A stretch of 36,642 nt of DNA from JAUIEH01 sp964483375 (lineage in GTDB: Bacteria > Pseudomonadota > Alphaproteobacteria > Caulobacterales > Maricaulaceae): the NCBI GenBank assembly GCA_964483375.1, contig CAZABJ010000024.1:1-36642 (forward strand). Direction: 5' to 3'. Below, one piece after another: positions 1-7,381 of this stretch. Positions within the stretch are counted from its first letter, which is position 1. Each line of letters starts with the position of its first letter. The translations under genes were made by a program, and so were the position numbers. The notes beneath the pieces were generated by a model that saw nothing but the letters and a program-made list of their open reading frames with translations, was not told the origin of the DNA and searched no databases.

Positions 1-557
1 GCCACCGCAACCACGTCATCGGCCGAACTTTCGATCACCAGACCCCTAATCGGCCGCGTCGCCGCGAGATTGGCCGCCATCGCGCCGCCGAAGGAAAAGC
101 CATAGGCGTAAACCGGCCGTCCATCGATCCATCCTTCGGTTTCGAGGCGGTCGAAGAGAGCGGGGCCCAGAGCCTGGAATGTCGGAATGTCCCGCGCCGC
201 GGCTGTGGCCCCCACTTGGGGGTAGTCGAAGGTGATGACGTCGGCGTTAAAGGCCTCGGCCAACCGCGCCGTGCGCGGGCCGGCGTTCGCCATGCGAAAG
301 CCCGTGCCGCCGTGATAGAGAACGATCGCCTCGGCCCCAGGCGTCACCAACCGGGCGGCATGGACGACGCCAAGGCCGTCCAAACCGAACCGCCCGTCTT
401 CAACCACGCCCCCCTGCACGCTGAAGATCTGCGCATGGGCCCCAGCGCCGTCGGGCCTCGCCGTCGGCAAAAACACGTCTTCGCCGACTTCAACCGACAC
501 GCAGCCTGCAAGAAGAAAGGCGGCGAAAACTACTCCGGGGCTAGGATTGCGGACCAT
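1..557 (-). CDS. Alpha/beta-hydrolase lipoprotein (3' end cut by window edge)
   Basis: The minus strand from 557 encodes a protein starting MVRNPSPGVVFAAFLLAGC, a lipoprotein signal peptide with lipobox LAGC, so an inner- or outer-membrane anchored envelope protein is predicted. About 100 residues in comes a hydrolase core: an LYHGGTGF segment that suits an oxyanion strand-loop, then FDYPQVG, then AYGFSFGGAMAA. In the last segment GFSFGG matches the GxSxGG nucleophile elbow of serine alpha/beta-hydrolases. The Asp and His of the triad lie beyond the window edge and cannot be checked. The ATG lies inside the last codons of dapB (28-base overlap in another frame), so translation is probably coupled to dapB. 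The substrate is unknown; lipid or ester hydrolysis is only a family-level guess. Confidence 0.75.
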   Translation of the reverse strand, partial: MVRNPSPGVVFAAFLLAGCVSVEVGEDVFLPTARPDGAGAHAQIFSVQGGVVEDGRFGLDGLGVVHAARLVTPGAEAIVLYHGGTGFRMANAGPRTARLAEAFNADVITFDYPQVGATAAARDIPTFQALGPALFDRLETEGWIDGRPVYAYGFSFGGAMAANLAATRPIRGLVIESSADDVVAV

Positions 558-1375
558 CCGCCCAGGCCCAGCACATCACGCATGCCGTAAAGCCCCGGCG
601 GTTTGCCCTTGACCCACTTCGCCGCGGCGAGCGCGCCGTTTGCGAATATCGAGCGATCATGGGCGCGATGCGAAATCGTGAGCATGCTGTCGGAGGCGGC
701 GAAAATCACGTCGTGGTCGCCGACGACCCCGCCGCCGCGCAACGCCGCCACGCCGATCTCCCCGCGTTGGCGCGGCCCGGCAAGCCCGCCGGCGCGACCC
801 TTCACCGCGTTGTCGTCGAACGGGACATTGCGCGCTTCAGCGACCGCATTGCCCAGCACCAGGGCGGTGCCTGACGGCGCGTCCGTTTTGGCGCGATGGT
901 GCATCTCCAGAATCTCGATGTCCCACTCTTCGCCCAAGCTTTTCGCCGCAATGCGGGAGAGCTCCACCATCAAGGCCACGCCGAGCGAAAAATTGCGGGC
1001 CTCAACGATGGGGATTTTCTTGGCGGCCTCGGCGATGGTGGCTTCTTCTTCGTCGGTTTCCCCCGTCGCGCCGACGATGAGGGCGGGGCCGCCGCGCTCC
1101 GCCAGCGCATGGGCGTGGGAGGCGGCGGCGGAGCCCGTCGAGACGTCAATCAAGACGTCCGCCTCTGCGACGGCTTCCTCCAATTGATCCGTCGCCTTGA
1201 CGCCCAAGTCACGAACGCCGGCGAACGCGCCCAAATCCATGCCGATGGCGCTCGACCCGGGGCGCGCTAAGCCGGCTGTCAAACGGACGTCGCGCGAGGC
1301 GGCTGCGGCGCGCAGAATCGCAGAGCCCAAACGTCCGGCCGGACCGGATACGGCGATGGCGAGCGGTTCTGTCAT
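530..1375 (-). CDS. dapB: 4-hydroxy-tetrahydrodipicolinate reductase
   Basis: DapB catalyses the NAD(P)H-dependent reduction step of the lysine/meso-diaminopimelate pathway in the cytoplasm, feeding protein synthesis and peptidoglycan. The protein is 281 residues. The N-terminus carries the dinucleotide-binding GPAGRLG loop, and the catalytic signature EMHHRAKTDAPSGTA (His-His, Lys, DAPSGTA) lies at about residues 155-170. Start ATG 1375 is chosen because MTEPLAIAVSG begins the Rossmann fold directly and GAGG lies about 9 bases upstream; the open frame extends further upstream without homology. It follows dnaJ on the same strand after 148 bases and overlaps the hydrolase lipoprotein downstream. 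At 281 residues it is slightly longer than typical DapB (about 265-275). Confidence 0.96.
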   Translation of the reverse strand: MTEPLAIAVSGPAGRLGSAILRAAAASRDVRLTAGLARPGSSAIGMDLGAFAGVRDLGVKATDQLEEAVAEADVLIDVSTGSAAASHAHALAERGGPALIVGATGETDEEEATIAEAAKKIPIVEARNFSLGVALMVELSRIAAKSLGEEWDIEILEMHHRAKTDAPSGTALVLGNAVAEARNVPFDDNAVKGRAGGLAGPRQRGEIGVAALRGGGVVGDHDVIFAASDSMLTISHRAHDRSIFANGALAAAKWVKGKPPGLYGMRDVLGLGGWSAILAPE

Positions 1376-1523
1376 GCGCAGTCGTTCCTCTTCGGCGAGC
1401 GCCGCGCGAGCGTGCGGCGAGATTCGAGCCCAGACGCTAATCCGGCTCGGGCGCGTCGTCCACGCGGGCCTGCCGCGCCAACGCCTCAACGCTGTCGATG
1501 ACGGTGACCGCGCCTTTCCAGCT

Positions 1524-2687
1524 TTATTGTCTTGGCTGGTGGTCGTTCCCTGCCAAGTCGTCCCAAAAACGCCTGGCGCGGTCAAAAAAGCTCTTGTGCT
1601 CTGGATGGCAGTCTTCGCCCATTTCCCGGGCGAGCTCTTCAAGCAACTGACGTTGCCGTGGATTGAGCCGGGTAGGGGTCTCCACGAAGACCTCCACATA
1701 GAGGTCTCCGCGCTGCGGCGAGCGAAGTCGCGGCATGCCCTTGCCCTTCAGGCGCATGCGTTTGCCGGTCTGGGAACCCTCCGCGACCTTCACCCGCACC
1801 TTGTCGCCTTCGATAGTCGGCATTTCGATGTCCCCGCCTAGCGCGGCGGTGGTCACCGGCACCGGCGCCCGGCAATAGAGGTCCTGGCCGTCGCGTTCGA
1901 ATATGTCGTGCGGACGCACGGTGACGAAAATATACAAATCGCCCCGCGGGCCGCCGCGCGCGCCCACATCCCCTTCGCCGGCCAAACGGATGCGGGTCCC
2001 GTCTTCAATGCCTGAGGGGATGGAGACCGGCAAAGTCCGCGTGGTGCGCACGCGCCCGACCCCGTCGCATTTTCGACAAGGCGTTTCGACGTAGCGACCT
2101 TGCCCTCCGCAGGTGGGGCAGGTGCGTTGCATCGTGAAGAAGCCTTGGCTCGTCCGCACGACGCCCAGGCCGTTGCAGGTCGGGCAGGTGACGATGTCCG
2201 TGCCGGGTTCCGCGCCTGACCCGCTGCAGCGATCGCACGTCTCGCTGGAGGGCACCGAAATCTCGACGTCTTTGCCTCTGAACGCGTCTTCGAGCTCGAT
2301 TTCGAGGTCGTAGCGCAAATCCGCGCCGCGGCCCGGCGCGGAGCGGGGACGACCGCCGCCGGAGCGGCCGAAGAGCTCGCCGAACAAGTCGTCGAAATTC
2401 GACCCGAAAGCCGAGCGGACCAAATCTTCGAAGTCGCCGAACCCGCCTGCGCCCGCGCCGCCTTGGCCATTTACGCCGGCATGGCCGTAGCGGTCGTAAG
2501 CGCCGCGCTTCTGATCGTCGGATAAGACGGCGTAGGCTTCATTGACCTCTTTGAAACGGGCTTCGGCTTCAGCATCGTCCGGATTGCGGTCGGGGTGATA
2601 CTGCATCGCCAGTTTGCGATACGCGCTCTTCAGAGCCGCCGGGTCGGCGTCCCGTTCAACGCCCAGAATTTCATAGTAATCACGCAT
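1524..2687 (-). CDS. dnaJ: Chaperone DnaJ (Hsp40)
   Basis: DnaJ delivers unfolded clients to DnaK and stimulates its ATPase. The 387-residue protein has full type I architecture: a J domain starting MRDYYEILGVERDA with the HPD motif at about residues 31-33 (YHPDRNP), a Gly/Phe-rich stretch (GGFGDFEDLVRSAFGSNF), four zinc-binding CxxCxGxG-type repeats (CDRCSGSG, CPTCNGLG, CPTCGGQG, CRKCDGVG) and the C-terminal substrate-binding domain. It lies 60 bases downstream of dnaK on the same strand, so the two are very likely cotranscribed from the heat-shock promoter upstream of dnaK. A strong hairpin in the dnaK-dnaJ gap could tune their relative output. Confidence 0.98.
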   Translation of the reverse strand: MRDYYEILGVERDADPAALKSAYRKLAMQYHPDRNPDDAEAEARFKEVNEAYAVLSDDQKRGAYDRYGHAGVNGQGGAGAGGFGDFEDLVRSAFGSNFDDLFGELFGRSGGGRPRSAPGRGADLRYDLEIELEDAFRGKDVEISVPSSETCDRCSGSGAEPGTDIVTCPTCNGLGVVRTSQGFFTMQRTCPTCGGQGRYVETPCRKCDGVGRVRTTRTLPVSIPSGIEDGTRIRLAGEGDVGARGGPRGDLYIFVTVRPHDIFERDGQDLYCRAPVPVTTAALGGDIEMPTIEGDKVRVKVAEGSQTGKRMRLKGKGMPRLRSPQRGDLYVEVFVETPTRLNPRQRQLLEELAREMGEDCHPEHKSFFDRARRFWDDLAGNDHQPRQ

Positions 2688-2714
2688 GGCGTTCGCCTCG
2701 TCTCGGCCGAACTG

Positions 2715-2736
2715 GGGGCGCGCCGCAGCGCGCCCC
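2715..2736 (-). other. Strong hairpin between dnaK and dnaJ
   Basis: A perfect 9-bp inverted repeat (GGGGCGCGC / GCGCGCCCC) with a 4-base loop fills the short dnaK-dnaJ gap. No run of T follows it on the minus strand, so it is not a standard intrinsic terminator. An mRNA processing or stability element, or a partial attenuator that gives DnaK excess over DnaJ, is more likely. The inverted repeat is seen directly; its role is inference. Confidence 0.6.
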
Positions 2737-2747
2737 GACGGGTCCGA

Positions 2748-4667
2748 TTACGACGCTCGCTTTTTGTCGTCGTCGACTTCTTCGAACTCGGCGTCCACGA
2801 CATCGTCGCCTGACGCGCCGTCAGCCTGCGCGCCATCGCCGGCGTCCGCGCCGCCCTCGGCTTGCTGCGCTTTGTACATCGCCTCGCCGAGCTTCATGGC
2901 GGCTTGGACCAGCGCTTGCGATTTCGCCTGGATTTCCGCGACGTCCTCGCTGTCTTTGACCGCTTTGAGGTCGGCCGTCGCCGCCTCAATGGCCGATTTC
3001 TCGGCCTCCGACACCTTGTCGCCGAACTCCTCGAGTTGCTTCTCGGTGGAGTGGATCAGCGCTTCGGCTTGGTTATGGGCTTCGGCGACCTCGCGGCGAC
3101 GCTTGTCGTCAGCCGCATGCGTTTCGGCCTCTTTGACCATCGCCTCGATGTCGGCGTCGGAAAGACCGCCCGACGCCTGGATGCGGATCTGTTGTTCTTT
3201 CCCGGTCGCCTTGTCCTTGGCCGACACGTTGACGATGCCATTGGCGTCGATGTCGAACGTCACCTCAACCTGGGGCACGCCGCGCGGTGCGGGGGGAATG
3301 CCGACCAAATCGAAGCGGCCCAGCTCCTTGTTGTCCGCGGCCATCTCGCGCTCGCCTTGGAACACGCGAATGGTCACAGCCGCCTGGTTGTCCGCGGCGG
3401 TGGAGAAGATTTGGCCCTTTTTGGTGGGAATGGTCGTGTTGCGGTCGATCATGCGCGTGAACACGCCGCCCTCGGTTTCAATCCCGAGCGTCAGCGGCGT
3501 GACGTCCAGGAGCAACACGTCCTTCACGTCGCCTTGCAACACCCCGGCCTGGATGGCCGCGCCCATCGCGACGACCTCATCGGGGTTCACGCCCTTATGG
3601 GGTTCGCGCCCGAAAAACGTCTTCACCGTCTCCTGGATTTTCGGCATGCGCGTCATGCCGCCCACCAGCACCACGTCGTCGATTTTGCCCGCCGTCAGGC
3701 CGGCGTCCGCCAACGCCTTGCGGCACGGCTCCAGCGTGCGCTCGATGAGGTCAGCCACGAGCGATTCCAACTTCGCCCGCGTGAGCTTCATGTTCAGGTG
3801 CTTAGGCCCGGAGGCGTCGGCCGTGATGAACGGCAAATTCACCTCATACTGCGAAGCGCTCGACAGTTCCTTTTTCGCTTTTTCAGCCTCTTCTTTGAGG
3901 CGTTGCAGCGCGAGCTTGTCGCCCTTCAGGTCAATGCCGCTATCTTTTTTGAATTCGCTGGCCAGATAGTCGACGATCCGAAGGTCGAAATCTTCCCCGC
4001 CAAGGAACGTGTCGCCGTTCGTCGACTTCACTTCGAACACGCCGTCGCCGATCTCGAGAATGGAGATGTCGAAGGTGCCGCCGCCGAGATCGTAAACCGC
4101 GATGGTCTTGCCTTCGTTCCGCTCCAGCCCGTAGGCGAGGGCGGCGGCCGTCGGCTCGTTGATGATGCGCTTGACGTCGAGACCAGCGATTTTGCCCGCG
4201 TCTTTAGTCGCTTGGCGCTGGGCGTCGTTGAAATACGCCGGAACCGTAATCACCGCCTCGGTGACCGGCTGGCCAAGATAGGCTTCGGCGGTCTCTTTCA
4301 TCTTTTGCAGAATGAAGGCGGAGATCTCCGCGGGGGCGTATTTCTTATCGCGGCCCTGCACCCAAGCGTCGCCGTTCGGCCCGGGCGTGATTTTGTAAGG
4401 CACCATGTCGATGTCTTTCGACACGGTGGGATCGTCCATGTTGCGGCCGATCAATCGCTTGATGGCGAAAAACGTGTATTCGGGGTTGGTCACCGCCTGG
4501 CGCTTCGCCGGTTGCCCGATCAGCCGCTCGCCGTCTTCGGAGAACGCCACCACCGAGGGGGTGGTGCGCATGCCTTCAGCGTTTTCGATCACCTTCGCAG
4601 TCTTGCCGTCCATAACGGCGACGCACGAGTTGGTGGTTCCCAGGTCGATCCCGATGACCTTGCTCAT
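2748..4667 (-). CDS. dnaK: Molecular chaperone DnaK (Hsp70)
   Basis: DnaK is the ATP-dependent Hsp70 of the cytoplasm. The protein is 639 residues, normal for the family. Visible signatures are the N-terminal phosphate loop IGIDLGTTNSCVAV, VYDLGGGTFDISILEI, the adenosine-binding VVLVGGMTRMPKIQ, the interdomain linker with LLLDVTPLTLGIE, and an acidic C-terminal tail ending in DAEFEEVDDDKK, close to the usual EEVD-like end. Start ATG 4667 has AAGGAG about 11 bases upstream. A sigma-32-like promoter lies about 125 bases upstream of the start. Its partners dnaJ (next gene) and grpE with hrcA (about 4 kb away) are in the same window, so the Hsp70 machine is nearly clustered here. Confidence 0.99.
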   Translation of the reverse strand: MSKVIGIDLGTTNSCVAVMDGKTAKVIENAEGMRTTPSVVAFSEDGERLIGQPAKRQAVTNPEYTFFAIKRLIGRNMDDPTVSKDIDMVPYKITPGPNGDAWVQGRDKKYAPAEISAFILQKMKETAEAYLGQPVTEAVITVPAYFNDAQRQATKDAGKIAGLDVKRIINEPTAAALAYGLERNEGKTIAVYDLGGGTFDISILEIGDGVFEVKSTNGDTFLGGEDFDLRIVDYLASEFKKDSGIDLKGDKLALQRLKEEAEKAKKELSSASQYEVNLPFITADASGPKHLNMKLTRAKLESLVADLIERTLEPCRKALADAGLTAGKIDDVVLVGGMTRMPKIQETVKTFFGREPHKGVNPDEVVAMGAAIQAGVLQGDVKDVLLLDVTPLTLGIETEGGVFTRMIDRNTTIPTKKGQIFSTAADNQAAVTIRVFQGEREMAADNKELGRFDLVGIPPAPRGVPQVEVTFDIDANGIVNVSAKDKATGKEQQIRIQASGGLSDADIEAMVKEAETHAADDKRRREVAEAHNQAEALIHSTEKQLEEFGDKVSEAEKSAIEAATADLKAVKDSEDVAEIQAKSQALVQAAMKLGEAMYKAQQAEGGADAGDGAQADGASGDDVVDAEFEEVDDDKKRAS

Positions 4668-4792
4668 CTTCGCATTCGCTCCTTTCGGCGGGCGGCGCGG
4701 TCAGGCCCGAAGCGCCTTTTGGTCGGCCGCCCCCACAGCTTTGCGGGGTGTTGAACACATGATCGCGGCAGAAACGCCGCTGTCTGACGCCG

Positions 4793-4821
4793 ATATGGTG
4801 GGATGCGGCGGAACTCGCAAG
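4793..4821 (-). promoter_or_regulatory. Sigma-32 (RpoH)-type heat-shock promoter for dnaKJ
   Basis: On the minus strand a CTTG (4818-4821) is followed after 17 bases by CACCATAT (4793-4800). The RpoH consensus is CTTG(AA), then a spacer, then CCCCATnT; the -10 here differs only at its second position. It would give a 5' leader of about 115-120 bases before the dnaK ATG. No CIRCE inverted repeat was seen beside it, so HrcA does not obviously act here. Confidence 0.55.
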
Positions 4822-4946
4822 TCCGGCGGGCGAGCAGGTCAGCCAGGTTCACCGCCGACAGGGGTCACTGTGGCGTCCAACACGACTTCCCACCGGCCTG
4901 GCCAACGCAGTCTTGTCCCGCCCTCGCCGACCCGCAGCCGGTTGGA

Positions 4947-5102
4947 TCACGCCGGATGGACGGCCAAAACCTCCTCGATCGGGACCGCAAGCTCTTGCGC
5001 CAAAACCTCGTTCGACAAAGCGAGACCGTCGGCGTTCGGCCCCTGCGCGGCGGCCGCTTGAAATGCGCCGGCGGCGAAAACCCAGCTCAGTGCGATGCGC
5101 AT
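4947..5102 (-). CDS. Small secreted protein, unknown function
   Basis: A 51-codon frame encodes MRIALSWVFAAGAFQAAAAQ, which looks like a Sec signal peptide (basic start, hydrophobic core, AAAAQ cleavage region). A mature part of about 32 residues follows, acidic and leucine/valine-rich. There is no convincing Shine-Dalgarno at ATG 5102; an in-frame ATG lies 7 codons upstream. It lies between the divergent lipoprotein pair and the dnaK promoter, on the same strand as dnaK. I do not recognise it. A chance frame in GC-rich DNA is a real alternative. Confidence 0.35.
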   Translation of the reverse strand: MRIALSWVFAAGAFQAAAAQGPNADGLALSNEVLAQELAVPIEEVLAVHPA

Positions 5103-5182
5103 GAACACGGTCGGGGCTCCCATACAACGGATTACGCCGCCATAGGGTCGTGATTTGGCCTTAAGCCTCACCCAGCTTCGTA

Positions 5183-5199
5183 GGTGACACCATGTCACC
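5183..5199. promoter_or_regulatory. Perfect palindrome, candidate operator of the lipoprotein pair
   Basis: GGTGACA-cca-TGTCACC is a perfect 7-bp inverted repeat with a 3-base centre. It ends 31 bases before the ATG of the first lipoprotein gene and lies about 80 bases upstream of the divergent small ORF. Size and symmetry suit a dimeric repressor site. No cognate regulator gene is adjacent. Confidence 0.5.
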
Positions 5200-5230
5200 G
5201 CCGTCGTCGCGCAACCCAGGGACCTAAGTC

Positions 5231-5971
5231 ATGCGCCTGTCAGCCGCCCTCTTTGCGCCGTTCGGCGCACTGCTCTGTTCGGGATGTTGGACCTTGGCCA
5301 GCTTGGTCGAGTTGGTGGACGTCGACACGCCGCTGTCGGCGCCGGTTTTCGCCGACGGGTCCTACTGCATATGGGACAGATACGACGCGGACAGGCGGAT
5401 CGATTTCGCCGCCGCCGGCGCGTTGCGAGATTGTCTTGAGATCGTCTGGGATGCCGAGGCCCAAGGTCATCTCGTCGTGTCCGACGACGGTCCTGGACCG
5501 GAACGCGCGCCATTGGGCGTCCTCGCGGTCGAGGGCGGGCTTGTGATGATTCAGATAGACGCCACCCGATCGCCCGGCGCGACCGATACCCCGCACCTTT
5601 ATGCCTTCGGCGCAGTCGGCGCTTCGGGATTTGCGATGGCGCCTCCGCCGGATCGTTCGGACTTGCTGGCTTCCATTGACGACTTGGGCGGCGATATGAG
5701 GCTCCTGCTGGACACTGTCGGCGCCCTCGTCGTCGAAAGCGGCTCCCGCACCGACATTCTCGCGCTGTATGAAGAGGCGACATATGCGTCATTGGCTGAC
5801 GTGGCTGAGGACGACACTTTTCTCATCGAGGGAGGGCCCGCCTATTTTCTTCGAGTGGATGACCCGAGCGTCCCTTTAAGCGCCGACGAAGCCGAAGCCG
5901 CCGTGGAGCCGCTCGCAAACGCGCTTCGGGTCGCCGCCGAGCGCCTTGCGGCTCGCGACGGTCGGGAGTGA
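5231..5971 (+). CDS. Lipoprotein of unknown function, tandem paralog 1
   Basis: A 246-residue protein with signal MRLSAALFAPFGALLCSGCW; the Cys in CSGC is the predicted lipidation site. The mature region has no domain I recognise. It is clearly related to the next protein: both have SGCWT right after the signal, a GxYC-(x)n-DxYD block, a (D/Y)-(F/Y)-AAA-x-A-(L/F)-RDC stretch, a WDA turn, a VxxLESGLV-like strand, a PPPDxxxxLxAID stretch and a closing xxFLR(V/F)DDP then AEAEAAV. Two conserved mature cysteines (in SYC and RDC) might pair. It is followed after 34 bases by its paralog, then closely by alkB, which suggests one transcript. Confidence 0.8.
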   Translation: MRLSAALFAPFGALLCSGCWTLASLVELVDVDTPLSAPVFADGSYCIWDRYDADRRIDFAAAGALRDCLEIVWDAEAQGHLVVSDDGPGPERAPLGVLAVEGGLVMIQIDATRSPGATDTPHLYAFGAVGASGFAMAPPPDRSDLLASIDDLGGDMRLLLDTVGALVVESGSRTDILALYEEATYASLADVAEDDTFLIEGGPAYFLRVDDPSVPLSADEAEAAVEPLANALRVAAERLAARDGRE

Positions 5972-6005
5972 ACAGTCGGTTCAACGCAATTCAACGAGGA
6001 TCCCA

Positions 6006-6740
6006 ATGATCGACAGCGTAACGCGGACCGCGATCATCGCCGGCGCCGCCCTTTTGATTTCGGGGTGTTGGACCTGGCAGTCCCGCGTCGCGCTCATCAA
6101 CCCTGAGACGCGCTTGGCGGAGCCCATCCTGACGCCTGGCCATTATTGTCTCTTGGAAGACTATGACGACGGCGTCTTGGACTACGCGGCTGCGGAGGCG
6201 TTTCGGGACTGCGGCCTAGTGACCTGGGACGCCAAGTCCGGTCGCCAAGCGATTGCAAGCTTGACCGAGGATGGGGGCTCCGAGCCGCAACCGTTCGGCG
6301 TCGCCAGGCTCGAAAGCGGCTTGGTGTTGTTGCAGCTGCCACCGGGCGTGTTTTCCGCCGATCCGGTCGCTGACCCGCTTGTTTATGCGCTTGGCGTCGC
6401 CACGCCGGATGGGTTCCTCATCCCGCCGCCGCCCGATGAAACGATGATGCTGGAAGCGATTGACGCCCATCCCGCGAGATTCGCCGTCACGACAGGATCT
6501 TATGGCTCAGTGACCATCGACGCCGGCCCGCCCGACGCCATCTCGGCCGTCTTTGAGAGCACCGCACTTTACAGCGTGCGACATTCAGAGCTGAGCCGTC
6601 CGTTCAATTCAGAAAGCGGCGGGCTTTTCTATCTGCGCTTTGACGATCCCGCGCGTCCGCCGACCGCGGCGGAGGCCGAGGCGGCGGTCCGCCGTCTCAT
6701 GGCGGCGTTGCGGGCGGTCGGCGTTCAGCGGCCGGAGTAG
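6006..6740 (+). CDS. Lipoprotein of unknown function, tandem paralog 2
   Basis: A 244-residue protein whose signal MIDSVTRTAIIAGAALLISGC ends in lipobox ISGC. Start ATG 6006 is preferred over an in-frame start 20 codons upstream because GAGG lies 7 bases before it and the signal peptide begins there. It is a paralog of the preceding protein over its whole length, with the same GHYC, YAAAEAFRDC, WDA, PPPPDE and FYLRFDDPARPP landmarks. Only 3 bases separate its stop from the alkB GTG, so coupling is likely. Function is unknown. A tandem duplication retained as a pair suggests that the two products work together or on related ligands. Confidence 0.8.
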   Translation: MIDSVTRTAIIAGAALLISGCWTWQSRVALINPETRLAEPILTPGHYCLLEDYDDGVLDYAAAEAFRDCGLVTWDAKSGRQAIASLTEDGGSEPQPFGVARLESGLVLLQLPPGVFSADPVADPLVYALGVATPDGFLIPPPPDETMMLEAIDAHPARFAVTTGSYGSVTIDAGPPDAISAVFESTALYSVRHSELSRPFNSESGGLFYLRFDDPARPPTAAEAEAAVRRLMAALRAVGVQRPE

Positions 6741-6743
6741 GCG

Positions 6744-7373
6744 GTGACGCTCGACGGCTTTCGACTTCTGCCCGAACGGTTTGACCGCGCTGCGCAAGAA
6801 GCGTTGCTCGGCGAGGTTTTCGCGGCGATCGAAGCGGCCGACGCGCCGTTCTACCGCCCCAGCATGCCCCGCTCGGGCAAGCCGCTGTCAGTGATGATGA
6901 CCAATCTGGGCGAGCTTGGATGGGTCACGGACAAGGCGGGTTACCGCTATCAGGCTGAGCACCCAGTGACGGGCATGCCGTGGCCTGCAATCCCAGACGC
7001 CTTGCTTGCGCTTTGGGACGAGGTTGCGCCCTGGCCGGCGCACCCCGAGGCGTGTCTCGTGAATTGGTATCAGGAGGGTTCTCGGCTCGGCCTGCATGTG
7101 GACGCCGATGAGGAGGAGGCGAACGCCCCGGTGGTTTCGGTCTCCTTAGGCGACAAGGCGCTGTTTCGGCTTGGCGGCGCCACGCGGTCCGCTCCGACGC
7201 GATCAATGACGGTGTCGTCGGGCGACGTGGTGGTCCTCGCCGGTCCCGCCCGTCGCGCCTATCACGGCGTCGACCGCATCCAGCTGGGCAGCTCGACCCT
7301 GGTTCCTGGCGGCGGGCGGATCAATCTGACCATGCGCCGGGTGAAGCCGGTCGCGCCGATGTCGGGACCCTGA
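6744..7373 (+). CDS. alkB: AlkB-type Fe(II)/2-oxoglutarate DNA dealkylase
   Basis: AlkB removes methyl groups from 1-methyladenine and 3-methylcytosine by oxidative demethylation. The 209-residue protein has the family signature: NWYQEGSRLGLHVDAD with iron ligands His118 and Asp120, the third ligand His174 in AYHGVDR, and the 2-oxoglutarate-binding RINLTMR (Arg192, Arg198). FYRP and a conserved methionine-rich segment near the N-terminus suit the nucleotide-recognition lid. The GTG start at 6744 has GGAG 6 bases upstream. It abuts the lipoprotein pair and converges on the next gene with only 8 bases between stops. Confidence 0.93.
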   Translation: MTLDGFRLLPERFDRAAQEALLGEVFAAIEAADAPFYRPSMPRSGKPLSVMMTNLGELGWVTDKAGYRYQAEHPVTGMPWPAIPDALLALWDEVAPWPAHPEACLVNWYQEGSRLGLHVDADEEEANAPVVSVSLGDKALFRLGGATRSAPTRSMTVSSGDVVVLAGPARRAYHGVDRIQLGSSTLVPGGGRINLTMRRVKPVAPMSGP

Positions 7374-7381
7374 GCGCGGCC

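Noticed and set aside
2862..4754. A 630-codon open frame on the plus strand opposite dnaK
   Set aside because: It is the mirror of dnaK codon bias in GC-rich DNA; the translation is Arg/His-rich, without any family feature, and dnaK itself is certain.
4668..4946. CIRCE operator upstream of dnaK, expected because hrcA is present
   Set aside because: No TTAGCACTC-N9-GAGTGCTAA-like repeat is visible there; an RpoH-type promoter explains the gene better.
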